A DNA stretch of 21,951 nt, from positions 1 through 21,951 of the forward strand of contig VGVU01000007.1 of NCBI GenBank assembly GCA_016873905.1. The letters run 5' to 3'. The notes beneath the pieces were generated by a model. That model saw only the letters and a program-made list of their open reading frames with translations. It was not told where the DNA came from and did not search any database. Below, one piece after another: positions 1 through 7,279 of the stretch (position 1 is its first letter; every line of letters starts with the position of its first letter). Position numbers and translations under genes: made by a program. The DNA is from Betaproteobacteria bacterium (lineage in GTDB: Bacteria; Pseudomonadota; Gammaproteobacteria; Burkholderiales; Thiobacillaceae).

Positions 1-289
1 CCAGTTTGGCCATGAAGTCGGCCGAGGTCGGCGCGATTAAAATGGCCGCCGTGTTGCGTCCCAGTTCAATGTGCGGCATGCCGTTGGCGACGCGCGCGTC
101 CCATAGACTCTGATACACGGGGCGGCCAGTGATGGCCTGCAGGGTGGCTATGCCGATGAAATGGGTGGCGGCCTCGGTCAGCACGCAATCGACGGCGTAG
201 TTGGCCTTGACCAGCAGGCGTGCCAGTTCAGCCGCCTTGTAGGCGGCGACACCACCGGTGATACCGAGGACGATGCGTTGAGGCTCCAT
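1..289 (-). CDS. coaBC: CoaBC bifunctional phosphopantothenoylcysteine synthetase/decarboxylase, N-terminal part (cut by window edge)
   Basis: The reverse strand reads in from an ATG at 289 for 96 codons and runs off the window. The translation begins MEPQRIVLGITGGVAAYKAA, the glycine-rich FMN-binding start of the CoaC (decarboxylase) domain. It continues with MPHIELG around residue 73, which carries the catalytic His of the HFCD flavoprotein family, and with APTSADFMAKL. In the family, CoaBC joins cysteine to phosphopantothenate and decarboxylates the product, two steps of cytosolic coenzyme A synthesis. Full proteins have about 400 residues, so roughly three quarters are missing here. The gene is divergent from radC, with 112 bases between the two start codons. 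Identity is secure; only the truncation limits it. Confidence 0.93.
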   Translation of the reverse strand, partial: MEPQRIVLGITGGVAAYKAAELARLLVKANYAVDCVLTEAATHFIGIATLQAITGRPVYQSLWDARVANGMPHIELGRNTAAILIAPTSADFMAKL

Positions 290-304
290 AATGTGGCGTG
301 CTTT

Positions 305-352
305 AAAGGGTGTGCTTGAAAGGGCGTGCCTGTTCTGGAAGGGGCGTGATCG
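305..352. repeat. Short tandem repeat in the coaBC-radC intergenic region
   Basis: Two adjacent 14-base units differing at two positions (AAAGGGTGTGCTTG at 305-318, AAAGGGCGTGCCTG at 319-332) are followed, after six bases, by a third partial copy (AAGGGGCGTG at 339-348). They lie between the divergent coaBC and radC starts. They could be protein-binding sites or simple replication slippage; nothing in the sequence decides. Confidence 0.45.
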
Positions 353-401
353 GAGTACAGTGTCCAGGATCGAGGCGGACTATTGTACATGGGAGGCAAA
401 C

Positions 402-1079
402 ATGGCGATTACAGACTGGCCGGAGGGTGACCGACCGCGGGAAAAGTTGTTGCAGCGCGGTGCGGGGGCCCTCTCTGATGCGGAATTGCTGGCCATCTTT
501 TTGCGTGTGGGGGTCGCTGGCAAGAGTGCCGTCGATTTGGCGCGTGATCTGCTGCTCCATTTTGACGGTCGCTTGACGCGTCTGTTTGCGGCCAGCATCG
601 AGGATATTTGCGCCATCAAGGGTTTCGGGCCGGCCAAGTACGCCGAACTACAGGCCGTTCTGGAAATGGCCTCGCGGGCGCTGGGGCAGCAGATGCGCGA
701 ACCGGCGGCCTTGGGTTCACCGAACGCGGTGCGCGATTATCTGCGTCTCAAGTTGGCCGGTTTGCCGCACGAGGTCTTTCAGATCATTTACCTGGATGCC
801 CAGAATCGCGTGCAGGGGGACGAGGTTCTGTTTACCGGGACCTTGACCCAGACATCGGTCTATCCGCGCGAGGTGGTCAAGAAGGCGTTGGCGCGCAACG
901 CCGCTGCCGTCATCCTGGCACATAATCACCCGTCAGGCGTGGCAGAGCCCTCGCAGGCTGATCGCCTGTTGACGGAGACGATCAAGCAGGCGCTCGCCCT
1001 TGTTGATGTGCGGGTTCTGGACCATATCGTGGTGGCTGGGCAACAGACCACTTCGTTTGCGGAACGCGGCTGGTTGTGA
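402..1079 (+). CDS. radC: RadC-family JAMM/MPN domain protein
   Basis: This is a 225-residue protein of normal RadC length. The chosen ATG has GGGAGG five bases upstream and gives the usual opening MAITDWPEGDRPREKLL; an in-frame ATG at 291 would add 37 atypical residues. Residues 71-88 (AIKGFGPAKYAELQAVLE) form a helix-hairpin-helix element. The C-terminal MPN+ domain has the metal-binding HNHPSG motif, with H174, H176 and D187 in HxHx10D spacing. RadC was once called a DNA repair protein, but its biochemical role is unsettled; the JAMM motif suggests a zinc-dependent hydrolase. The coaBC-radC-rpmB-rpmG order is common in proteobacteria, which supports chromosomal core context. Confidence 0.95.
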   Translation: MAITDWPEGDRPREKLLQRGAGALSDAELLAIFLRVGVAGKSAVDLARDLLLHFDGRLTRLFAASIEDICAIKGFGPAKYAELQAVLEMASRALGQQMREPAALGSPNAVRDYLRLKLAGLPHEVFQIIYLDAQNRVQGDEVLFTGTLTQTSVYPREVVKKALARNAAAVILAHNHPSGVAEPSQADRLLTETIKQALALVDVRVLDHIVVAGQQTTSFAERGWL

Positions 1080-1108
1080 GGCATGTTGGGGTCGGATGCG
1101 AGTTTGTT

Positions 1109-1138
1109 TTGACGCACGGCAGTTCTCTGTGATATAAA
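1109..1138 (+). promoter_or_regulatory. Sigma70-type promoter for rpmB-rpmG
   Basis: TTGACG at 1109-1114 and TATAAA at 1133-1138 are separated by 18 bases, close to the sigma70 consensus, about 40 bases before the rpmB start. The position just after radC and the strength of the boxes fit a promoter for a ribosomal protein operon. Confidence 0.7.
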
Positions 1139-1177
1139 TCGCCTCTTTCTGAAACCAAATCCTTCGGGGTACAAAAA

Positions 1178-1411
1178 ATGGCCCGTGTATGTCAGGTAAC
1201 CGGCAAAAAGCCGATGGTGGGTAACACCGTTTCCCACGCCAACAACCGTTCCAAGCGTCGCTTCCTGCCCAATCTGCAGTCGCGTCGTTTCTGGGTTGAG
1301 AGCGAAAATCGTTTTGTGCGTCTGCGCGTCACTAATGCTGCGTTGCGTTTGATTGACAAGAATGGCATTGATGCTGTGCTGGCCGATCTGCGTGCCCGCG
1401 GCGAGATTTAA
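1178..1411 (+). CDS. rpmB: 50S ribosomal protein L28
   Basis: This is a 77-residue basic protein starting MARVCQVTGKKPMVGN and containing SKRRFLPNLQSRRFWVESE, the diagnostic L28 block. It ends VLADLRARGEI. It is a structural protein of the large ribosomal subunit. The opening and the RRFWVESENR segment resemble betaproteobacterial versions more than gammaproteobacterial ones, which supports the lineage call. It is followed after ten bases by rpmG, with which it forms a classic two-gene operon. The ribosome-binding site is weak, but length and N-terminus agree with the family. Confidence 0.98.
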   Translation: MARVCQVTGKKPMVGNTVSHANNRSKRRFLPNLQSRRFWVESENRFVRLRVTNAALRLIDKNGIDAVLADLRARGEI

Positions 1412-1421
1412 GGAGTAGATC

Positions 1422-1589
1422 ATGGCTAAAGGCGGACGCGAAAAGATCAAACTGGAGTCCACAGCAGGCACCGGTCACTTTTACACCACGACCAAGAACA
1501 AGAAGACCAAGCCCGAGAAGATGGCGATCAGCAAGTACGATCCCGTGGCTCGCAAGCATGTCGAGTACAAGGAGATCAAGCTGAAGTAA
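1422..1589 (+). CDS. rpmG: 50S ribosomal protein L33
   Basis: This is a 55-residue lysine-rich protein, MAKGGREKIKLESTAGTGHF at the start and KHVEYKEIKLK at the end, matching L33 of the large ribosomal subunit over its whole length. No cysteine pairs are present, so it is the zinc-independent form. AAGGAG overlaps the rpmB stop codon, six bases before the ATG, which indicates translation from the same message as L28. The gene is followed directly by a strong intrinsic terminator. Confidence 0.98.
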   Translation: MAKGGREKIKLESTAGTGHFYTTTKNKKTKPEKMAISKYDPVARKHVEYKEIKLK

Positions 1590-1604
1590 TTCGGCGAGGA
1601 CTCC

Positions 1605-1640
1605 CAACAAAAAAACCGGCCTTGGCCGGTTTTTTTGTTG
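1605..1640. terminator. Intrinsic terminator after rpmG, likely bidirectional
   Basis: A perfect inverted repeat with 17-base arms (CAACAAAAAAACCGGCC, two-base loop TT, then the complement) ends in a run of seven T. The A-run on the left arm makes it a terminator on the other strand too, which fits its place between convergent rpmG and the mechanosensitive channel gene. Confidence 0.92.
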
Positions 1641-1695
1641 TCCGTTATTTTGTTATCCGTGGTGGCCCGCGGTCGGTGGTTTCCGAGGTTGGTGA

Positions 1696-2958
1696 TTAAC
1701 CCGCGTTCTGGAGGGTAACGACCCGTTGTGGGTAGGGGATCTGGATGCCTTCGCGCTTGAAGGACTCCCATACGGCCCAATAGATGTTGGACTTGAGAAG
1801 GCCCAGTCCTTCTTCCGGATCGCCGATCCAGAAGACAAGCTCCAGGTCGATACCACTCTCGCCGAAACCCTTGATCAGGACTTGTGGCTGTGGTTGCGTC
1901 GCCACGCGGTCTTGCCTGGCCGCGGCCAGCAGCAGCGTGCGTGCACGGTCCAGGTCGGTGTCATAGGCGACCTGGATGGGGAGGCTGATGCGGTTGTTGC
2001 GGTTGGCGAGGGTGTGATTGATGACGGTGGAGGTGATCAGGGTGTCGTTGGGGATGATGCTTTCGCTTCCATCGGTGGCCCTGAGAACCGTGTAACGGGT
2101 GGCAATCTGGCGAATCTCCCCATAGTTCGGCCCGACCGTGACCATGTCGCCGATGCGGATGGACTGGTCAAGCAGGAGGGTGAAACCGGAGACATAGTTC
2201 GCGGCGAGTTTTTGCAGGCCGAGGCCGAGACCTACGCCCAGCGCGCCGCCGAATACGGACAGGACGGTGATGTCTATGCCGATGACCGGCAGGGCGATGA
2301 GGATGGCCACGACCAGCAGCGCTGTGCGCAAAATCTTGGCCAGGGCCACCTTGAGGTTGGTTTGCAGCGCGGTGCGCTCAATGAAGCGGGTCTCGATGCT
2401 GCGCGCACCCCACAGGGCGACAAGCATGGTGAGGGACAGGGTCAGGAGTCCCAGCAGGGTGGTGTAGAGCGAGATATGGTTCTTGCCGACAGTGACTCCG
2501 ATGCCGTCGAGCGCGGCAATCAGGCTGGGTAGATAGCCGGTGAGATGTAAGGCGACCATACCCCAGACCAGCCAGGCCACAACATGTTCCAGGGATGAAA
2601 GCAGGGTGCTGGGCCTCAGGATGCGGCGCAGGACATAAAACACAAACTGCACGATGGCGAGAGACAGCAGCAGGGTTTGGGCGAGCGCCAGGAGGGTGGT
2701 GTCTGCCCAAGGCGCTATCAGGGGGCGACTGGCCAGCGTAAGGATGAAGGCCAGGGGCGGTGTGAACAGGCGCAGAAAATCACGCCGACTCAGGACCAAG
2801 GCGTTTCGGAAGGGCTGGTCTGCGCCTTGTTGATCCAGCCGTTGTTTGGCCAGGCGTGCCAGCCAAAGACTGGCCAGTATGACCAAAAACAGGACGGAGA
2901 CCTGAATGCCAAGGTCATAGGCGGAGAGATTGAGGCTGGGGAGGGCGGGCATCGTCAT
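1696..2958 (-). CDS. MscS-family mechanosensitive ion channel
   Basis: The protein has 420 residues from the chosen start (MTMPALPSLN), 16 bases after the upstream gene's stop. An in-frame ATG at 3012 would add 18 residues and overlap that gene, and MPALPSLN at 2952 is also possible. The N-terminal half is a set of about five hydrophobic segments. A glycine/alanine-rich pore helix follows at about residues 236-258 (FGGALGVGLGLGLQKLAANY), then the family-typical GFTLLLDQSIRIGDMV and the beta domain with a SIIPNDTLI motif. MscS channels open under membrane tension to release solutes during osmotic downshock. It is larger than E. coli MscS (286 residues) because of extra N-terminal helices. It is probably the last gene of the cbbR1 run, ending against the rpmG terminator. 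Confidence 0.9.
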   Translation of the reverse strand: MTMPALPSLNLSAYDLGIQVSVLFLVILASLWLARLAKQRLDQQGADQPFRNALVLSRRDFLRLFTPPLAFILTLASRPLIAPWADTTLLALAQTLLLSLAIVQFVFYVLRRILRPSTLLSSLEHVVAWLVWGMVALHLTGYLPSLIAALDGIGVTVGKNHISLYTTLLGLLTLSLTMLVALWGARSIETRFIERTALQTNLKVALAKILRTALLVVAILIALPVIGIDITVLSVFGGALGVGLGLGLQKLAANYVSGFTLLLDQSIRIGDMVTVGPNYGEIRQIATRYTVLRATDGSESIIPNDTLITSTVINHTLANRNNRISLPIQVAYDTDLDRARTLLLAAARQDRVATQPQPQVLIKGFGESGIDLELVFWIGDPEEGLGLLKSNIYWAVWESFKREGIQIPYPQRVVTLQNAG

Positions 2959-2974
2959 GTATAGGCTTCGAGTC

Positions 2975-4243
2975 TCAGGCGGTGCGTTGCATGATAGCGG
3001 CAAAAAACCCATCCGTGCCGTGCTGATCCGGGGTCAGCGTCAGATAGACCCCGGTGTCGAGCGGGGCCCCAAGACGCCCCAAGGCCTCGTTGACGGGTTG
3101 CAGTGCAAAGCCGGGGTGCGCGGCGAGGAAGTCGCTGACGATGGCCTGGTTTTCGGACTCCAGCAGGCTGCAAGTGGCGTAAACCAAATGCCCGCCCATC
3201 TTTACCAGACGGGCCGCGCTGTTCAGGATGGCGGCCTGCTTGGTGTTCAGTTCCGCGACGCTGTTTGTCGTCTGCCGCCATTTCAGGTCGGGGTTGCGGC
3301 GCAGGGTGCCGAGACCCGAACAGGGCGCATCAACCAAGACGCGGTCGAACTTGCCGGCCAGGCGTTTGACCTTGCTGTCGTTTTCGTGCGCCAACACCTG
3401 CGGGTGGACATTGGAGAGTCCCGAACGGGCCAGGCGCGGTTTCATGCGGGCCAGGCGTTTTTCGGAGACATCAAAGGCGTACAGGCGACCACTGTTGTGC
3501 ATCTGCGCGCCCAGGGCCAGCGTTTTGCCCCCGGCGCCGGCACAAAAATCACACACCATCTCGCCCCGGCGGGCGCCCGTGAGCAAGGTCAGCAGTTGAC
3601 TGCCTTCATCCTGGACCTCCAGGGCTCCGACCTGGAACAACGGATATTGTTGAAGTGGGGGTTTGTTGCTCAGGCGAATACCGAGCGGCGAATACGGCGT
3701 TGCGGTGGCGGAAAAACCGGAGGTCAGCATCTCGGCCAATGCCTTGTCACGGCTCATGTGCAGGGTATTGACCCGCAGGTCCAGCGGGGCTGGAGTGTTC
3801 ATCGCCGGCATGAGCGTGGCGAGTGCGTCACCGTATTGGGCGTAGAGCGTGTCATACAGCCAGTCAGGCAATTCCAGTTGGATGGCGGGCGGCAAGGTGG
3901 CACTGGGAACGGCCTTGGCGGCCTTGAAGGCCACGATTTCATCCGGTTTCAACAGCGCTTCGCATTGCCGCAGGTTCAAGCCGCTGTGCCGCGCCAGCCA
4001 GGCCACAATCAAGGGTCGCGGCCGGCGCGGCGTATCGCCACCGACAATGGCCTCGAGGCTGCGCAGATGGCGCAGGATGGCGTAGGCCGATTCAGCCAGA
4101 AAGGCGCGATCGCGACGACCAAGTTCAGGGTTGGTGCGGAAATGCTGCGACACCACCGTATCGGCTGGATGGGTGAATTGCAGCAGCGGGCGCAGCAGTT
4201 GAGCCAGTTCAGAAAGTAGGGCAGGCGTCGGTTCTACGGTCAT
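2975..4243 (-). CDS. RsmB/NOP-family rRNA (cytosine-5) methyltransferase
   Basis: This is a 422-residue SAM-dependent RNA methyltransferase. Residues 1-70 look like the helical NusB-like N-terminal domain of RsmB. The SAM-binding motif is CDFCAGAGGKTLALG at 231-245. Motif IV is DAPCSG with C308, and motif VI is ATCS with C358; these are the two cysteines used in m5C transfer. The C-terminus has the family's TDGFFAAIM. RsmB methylates C967 of 16S rRNA, but betaproteobacteria often carry a second paralogue, so the exact target is uncertain. The start overlaps the 3' end of cbbR1 by 35 bases and has a poor ribosome-binding site, which suggests translational coupling to the regulator gene. Confidence 0.92.
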   Translation of the reverse strand: MTVEPTPALLSELAQLLRPLLQFTHPADTVVSQHFRTNPELGRRDRAFLAESAYAILRHLRSLEAIVGGDTPRRPRPLIVAWLARHSGLNLRQCEALLKPDEIVAFKAAKAVPSATLPPAIQLELPDWLYDTLYAQYGDALATLMPAMNTPAPLDLRVNTLHMSRDKALAEMLTSGFSATATPYSPLGIRLSNKPPLQQYPLFQVGALEVQDEGSQLLTLLTGARRGEMVCDFCAGAGGKTLALGAQMHNSGRLYAFDVSEKRLARMKPRLARSGLSNVHPQVLAHENDSKVKRLAGKFDRVLVDAPCSGLGTLRRNPDLKWRQTTNSVAELNTKQAAILNSAARLVKMGGHLVYATCSLLESENQAIVSDFLAAHPGFALQPVNEALGRLGAPLDTGVYLTLTPDQHGTDGFFAAIMQRTA

Positions 4244-5123
4244 GGTTCAGCAAAAAATCAAAAAAAGTGCGGGCGACAACGGAGAGTTCGCGGCCTCGCG
4301 GATAAACCACATACCATTGCCGGCAGATGGGAAAGCCTTCGGCCTGGAGGATGGCAAACTGATTCGCGGCATTCAGGGCCAAGGCGTGGTTGGATATGAC
4401 CGAAATCCCCAGTCCGCCCAAGATGGCTTGTTTGAGCGCTTCGTTGCTGCCCAGCTCCATGCGGGGCCGCAATGTTACCCCATGCTCCTGAAATAACCGT
4501 TCGACGGCGATGCGGGTGCCAGAGCCCGGTTCGCGCAGTAGCCACGGTTCCTCGGCCAGACGCGCGAGCGGAACATTCGGGACCCCGGCCAGGGGGTGAT
4601 CCGGCGCGGCCAGGACCACCAGTGGATTGCACATGAAGGCCTTGGCGATGACTTCGACTTCGTCCGGGGGTTGGCCGAGGATGTAAAGGTCGTCTAGGTT
4701 GTGCGCAAGGCTGTCGAGCGCCTGTTCGCGGTTGCTGATCTTGAGCGAGACCTCAACGCCCGGATATTGGCGGGAAAACTCGCCCAGAAGACGCGGCGTG
4801 ATATAGGAGGCCGTGCTGATGGCGGTGATCGCCAGCCGGCCCTTTTTGAGACCCTGGCGATCCGCTGCGCGCATCGTAAAGCGATCTAGCGTGGAAAAGA
4901 TGTCCCGAGTGGCCAGCAACAACTCCTCGCCGTCGGTGGTGAGGTAGAGTTTTTTGCCGATGTGCTCGAACAGGGGCGCGCCGATGATGTCGGTGAGCTT
5001 CTTGATCTGCATCGACAAGGTGGGTTGGGTCAGGTGTAACGCCTCGGCCGCCCGGGTGAAACTCCCCAGTCGGGCGACGGCCTCGAAGATTTCGAGCTGG
5101 CGAAAGGTGCTGCGATGACGCAT
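4209..5123 (-). CDS. cbbR: CbbR LysR-type regulator of the form I RuBisCO operon
   Basis: This is a 304-residue LysR-type regulator. Residues 1-64 form the winged helix-turn-helix (RQLEIFEAVARLGSFTRAAE, LHLTQPTLSMQIKKL). The rest is the effector-binding domain, with LLREPGSGTR and GSNEALKQAILGGLGISVIS, segments typical of CbbR. CbbR proteins activate Calvin-cycle operons in response to metabolites such as RuBP, phosphoenolpyruvate or NADPH, depending on species. The gene is divergent from cbbL across a 172-base control region, the standard arrangement for a regulator and its target. Its 3' end overlaps the methyltransferase gene, so it heads a three-gene minus-strand run. Confidence 0.94.
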   Translation of the reverse strand: MRHRSTFRQLEIFEAVARLGSFTRAAEALHLTQPTLSMQIKKLTDIIGAPLFEHIGKKLYLTTDGEELLLATRDIFSTLDRFTMRAADRQGLKKGRLAITAISTASYITPRLLGEFSRQYPGVEVSLKISNREQALDSLAHNLDDLYILGQPPDEVEVIAKAFMCNPLVVLAAPDHPLAGVPNVPLARLAEEPWLLREPGSGTRIAVERLFQEHGVTLRPRMELGSNEALKQAILGGLGISVISNHALALNAANQFAILQAEGFPICRQWYVVYPRGRELSVVARTFFDFLLNHDRRTDACPTF

Positions 5124-5156
5124 GGCGTGGCTTGGCGCGAATAAGTTCTGCGAATG

Positions 5157-5209
5157 ATAGATTAAACTCTATATAAAATATAGAAAATATTGACTGTTAT
5201 TTATGGTAA
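5157..5209. promoter_or_regulatory. Candidate CbbR operator between cbbR1 and cbbL
   Basis: The AT-rich cbbR1-cbbL gap holds overlapping dyads: ATAGA-N6-TCTAT at 5157-5172 and the perfect palindrome CTATATAAAATATAG at 5169-5183, a T-N11-A LysR box. Two overlapping TNA-N7-TNA sites follow at 5191-5203 and 5197-5209, the consensus described for CbbR. The first box and the second pair are about 21-27 bases apart, the usual distance between LysR recognition and activation sites. I cannot see a good -10 box for cbbL. Confidence 0.65.
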
Positions 5210-5295
5210 CGGTTGTTTACAGTCCATTCCGTCTCAACGGTTCTGGATAAAGGACCAAGGGATTCCGATTAACTGCATTGAGCGAAGGAGTCGCG

Positions 5296-6717
5296 ATGGC
5301 TGTCAAAACTTACAACGCTGGCGTGAAGGAATATCGCCAGACCTACTGGACCCCGGATTATACCCCCCTGGATACCGACATCCTGGCCTGTTTCAAGATC
5401 ACCCCGCAGCCGGGCGTGGATCGTGAAGAGGTTGCTGCTGCGGTAGCTGCTGAATCTTCAACCGGTACCTGGACCACGGTGTGGACCGACTTGCTGACCG
5501 ACCTTGATTACTACAAGGGCCGTGCCTACGCCATTGAGGATGTTCCGGGCGACGACACCTGCTTCTATGCCTTCGTGGCTTACCCGATCGACCTGTTCGA
5601 AGAAGGCTCCGTGGTTAATGTGCTGACTTCTTTGGTCGGTAATGTGTTCGGCTTCAAGGCCCTGCGCGCCCTGCGTCTGGAAGATGTACGCTTCCCGCTC
5701 GCTTACATCAAGACCTGCGGCGGCCCGCCCAACGGCATCCAGGTTGAGCGCGACAAGATGAACAAGTATGGTCGTCCGATGCTGGGTTGCACCATCAAGC
5801 CCAAGCTGGGTCTTTCTGCCAAGAACTACGGCCGTGCCGTTTACGAGTGTCTGCGCGGCGGTCTGGACTTCACCAAGGACGACGAGAATGTCAACAGCCA
5901 GCCCTTTATGCGTTGGCGCGATCGTTTCGCCTTCGTCCACGAAGCCACCCTGAAGGCCGAGCGCGAGACTGGCGAGCGCAAGGGCCACTACCTGAATGTG
6001 ACGGCCCCGACCCCGGAAGAGATGTACAAGCGGGCCGAGTTCGCCAAGGAAATCGGCGCGCCGATTATCATGCACGACTACCTGACCGGCGGTCTGACGG
6101 CCAACACCGGCCTGGCCAACTGGTGTCGCGACAACGGCATGCTCTTGCACATCCACCGCGCCATGCACGCCGTTCTTGACCGCAACCCGCACCACGGTAT
6201 CCACTTCCGAGTGCTGACCAAGGTTCTGCGTCTGTCGGGTGGTGACCACCTGCACTCTGGTACCGTTGTGGGCAAACTGGAAGGCGACCGCGACGCGACC
6301 TTGGGCTGGATCGACACCATGCGTGACGAGTTCATCAAGGAAGACCGCAGCCGTGGCCTGTTCTTCGACCAGGACTGGGGTTCCATGCCGGGCGTGATCC
6401 CGGTGGCCTCCGGTGGTATCCATGTCTGGCACATGCCCGCTCTGGTCAACATCTTCGGTGACGACTCCGTGCTGCAGTTTGGTGGCGGTACGCTGGGCCA
6501 CCCCTGGGGCAACGCCGCTGGCGCCGCCGCTAACCGCGTTGCGCTGGAAGCCTGCGTGGAAGCCCGCAACCAGGGTCGTCAGCTGGAGAAGGAAGGCAAG
6601 GACATCCTCACCGCTGCCGCTGCGCATAGCCCCGAACTGAAGATCGCCATGGAAACCTGGAAAGAGATCAAGTTCGAGTTCGACACCGTGGACAAGCTGG
6701 ATGTCGCCCACAAGTGA
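5296..6717 (+). CDS. cbbL: RuBisCO form I large subunit (form IAq)
   Basis: This is a 473-residue form IA large subunit. The ATG at 5296 has AAGGAG five bases upstream and gives MAVKTYNAGVKEYRQTYWTP. Catalytic features are all present: K168 and K170 in GCTIKPKLGL, the carbamylated K194 in GLDFTKDDENVNSQ, H287 in LHIHRAMH, H320 in GGDHLHSGT, and loop-6 K327 in GTVVGKLEG. It carboxylates ribulose-1,5-bisphosphate in the Calvin cycle as an L8S8 enzyme with CbbS. ETGERKGHYLN is a form IA trait. The following cbbS-cbbQ-cbbO, with no carboxysome genes, marks it as cytosolic form IAq. D82, an acidic surface position reported as important for CbbQO action on form I enzymes, is present by my count. 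Confidence 0.98.
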   Translation: MAVKTYNAGVKEYRQTYWTPDYTPLDTDILACFKITPQPGVDREEVAAAVAAESSTGTWTTVWTDLLTDLDYYKGRAYAIEDVPGDDTCFYAFVAYPIDLFEEGSVVNVLTSLVGNVFGFKALRALRLEDVRFPLAYIKTCGGPPNGIQVERDKMNKYGRPMLGCTIKPKLGLSAKNYGRAVYECLRGGLDFTKDDENVNSQPFMRWRDRFAFVHEATLKAERETGERKGHYLNVTAPTPEEMYKRAEFAKEIGAPIIMHDYLTGGLTANTGLANWCRDNGMLLHIHRAMHAVLDRNPHHGIHFRVLTKVLRLSGGDHLHSGTVVGKLEGDRDATLGWIDTMRDEFIKEDRSRGLFFDQDWGSMPGVIPVASGGIHVWHMPALVNIFGDDSVLQFGGGTLGHPWGNAAGAAANRVALEACVEARNQGRQLEKEGKDILTAAAAHSPELKIAMETWKEIKFEFDTVDKLDVAHK

Positions 6718-6728
6718 TGCGCTTTTCT

Positions 6729-6746
6729 CCCTCCCCAGTGGGAGGG
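6729..6746. other. Hairpin in the cbbL-cbbS spacer
   Basis: CCCTCCC (6729-6735) and GGGAGGG (6740-6746) form a seven-pair stem with a four-base loop between the cbbL stop and the cbbS ribosome-binding site. No T-run follows. It may stabilise the upstream cbbL message or tune the cbbL:cbbS ratio. A loosely similar CTCCC...GGTGGGGG stretch lies just before cbbO2. Confidence 0.55.
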
Positions 6747-6773
6747 GGCCAAACGAATTGAAAGGAAAACAAA

Positions 6774-7130
6774 ATGTCTGAAGTAATGGATTACAACTCT
6801 CGCTTGAGCGATCCCGCCAGCCGCAAGTTCGAGACCTTCTCTTATCTGCCCGCGATGACTGCGGACAACATCAAGAAGCAGGTCGAATACCTGGTGAAAA
6901 AAGGCTGGAACCCGGCGATTGAGCACATCGAACCCCAGTACCTGATGGATTCTTACTGGTACATGTGGAAGCTGCCGATGTTTGGTGAAACCGACGTTGA
7001 GCGTGTGCTGGCCGAAGCTGAGGCTTGCCACAAAGCCAACCCGGATAACCACGTTCGCCTGATTGGTTACAACAACTTCAACCAGTCGCAGGGCGCTGCG
7101 ATGGTGATCTTCCGCGGCAAGACTGTTTAA
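6774..7130 (+). CDS. cbbS: RuBisCO form I small subunit
   Basis: This is a 118-residue small subunit of the form I hexadecamer. AAAGGA lies eight bases before the ATG. The core signature is YLVKKGWNPAIEHIEPQYL at about residues 39-57, then YWYMWKLPMFGETD, and RLIGYNNFNQSQG near the C-terminus. The N-terminus (MSEVMDYNSRLSDPASRKFE) is long; small subunits of the non-carboxysomal IAq branch are described as having a short N-terminal insertion relative to the carboxysomal IAc branch, and this fits. It is co-transcribed with cbbL, 56 bases downstream, and followed by an attenuator-like structure before cbbQ. Confidence 0.97.
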   Translation: MSEVMDYNSRLSDPASRKFETFSYLPAMTADNIKKQVEYLVKKGWNPAIEHIEPQYLMDSYWYMWKLPMFGETDVERVLAEAEACHKANPDNHVRLIGYNNFNQSQGAAMVIFRGKTV

Positions 7131-7133
7131 GTC

Positions 7134-7190
7134 GCGGCGGGGCAACCTGCGAAGGCCCCGCCGCTGCAAGGTGGCGGGGCTTATTGTTTG
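7134..7190 (+). terminator. Three-arm attenuator/terminator between cbbS and cbbQ
   Basis: Three complementary arms are present: GCGGCGGGGC (7134-7143), GCCCCGCCGC (7155-7164) and GGCGGGGC (7173-7180). Arms 1 and 2 can pair over ten bases. Arms 2 and 3 can pair over eight bases, directly followed by TTATTGTTTG, a terminator shape. The two folds exclude each other, so read-through into cbbQ could be partial or regulated. Confidence 0.65.
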
Positions 7191-7191
7191 T

Positions 7192-7255
7192 GTAGGTCGG
7201 CCTTCAGGCCGACGCGACTGTGAGCTTTTTCCTGTCGGCTTGAAAGCCGACCTAC
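7192..7255. repeat. Pair of inverted REP-like elements (BIME-type)
   Basis: Two 22-base palindromic units, 7192-7213 and 7234-7255, lie head to head. The outer ends GTAGGTCGGC and GCCGACCTAC are exact inverses, and each unit is itself a hairpin (GTCGGC...GCCGAC). The GTAG start is typical of REP sequences mobilised by REP-associated tyrosine transposases. The pair sits between the cbbS terminator and the cbbQ start. Confidence 0.75.
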
Positions 7256-7279
7256 ATGTATACCGACACGAGGTTTGAT

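Noticed and set aside
2930..4219. Long plus-strand open frame of 429 codons opposite the methyltransferase gene
   Set aside because: The opposite strand encodes all RsmB/NOP motifs in order; this frame has no recognisable motif and is the usual antisense shadow of a GC-rich gene.
5458..6711. Minus-strand open frame of 417 codons opposite cbbL
   Set aside because: cbbL is unmistakable on the plus strand; the antisense frame follows from strong codon bias.
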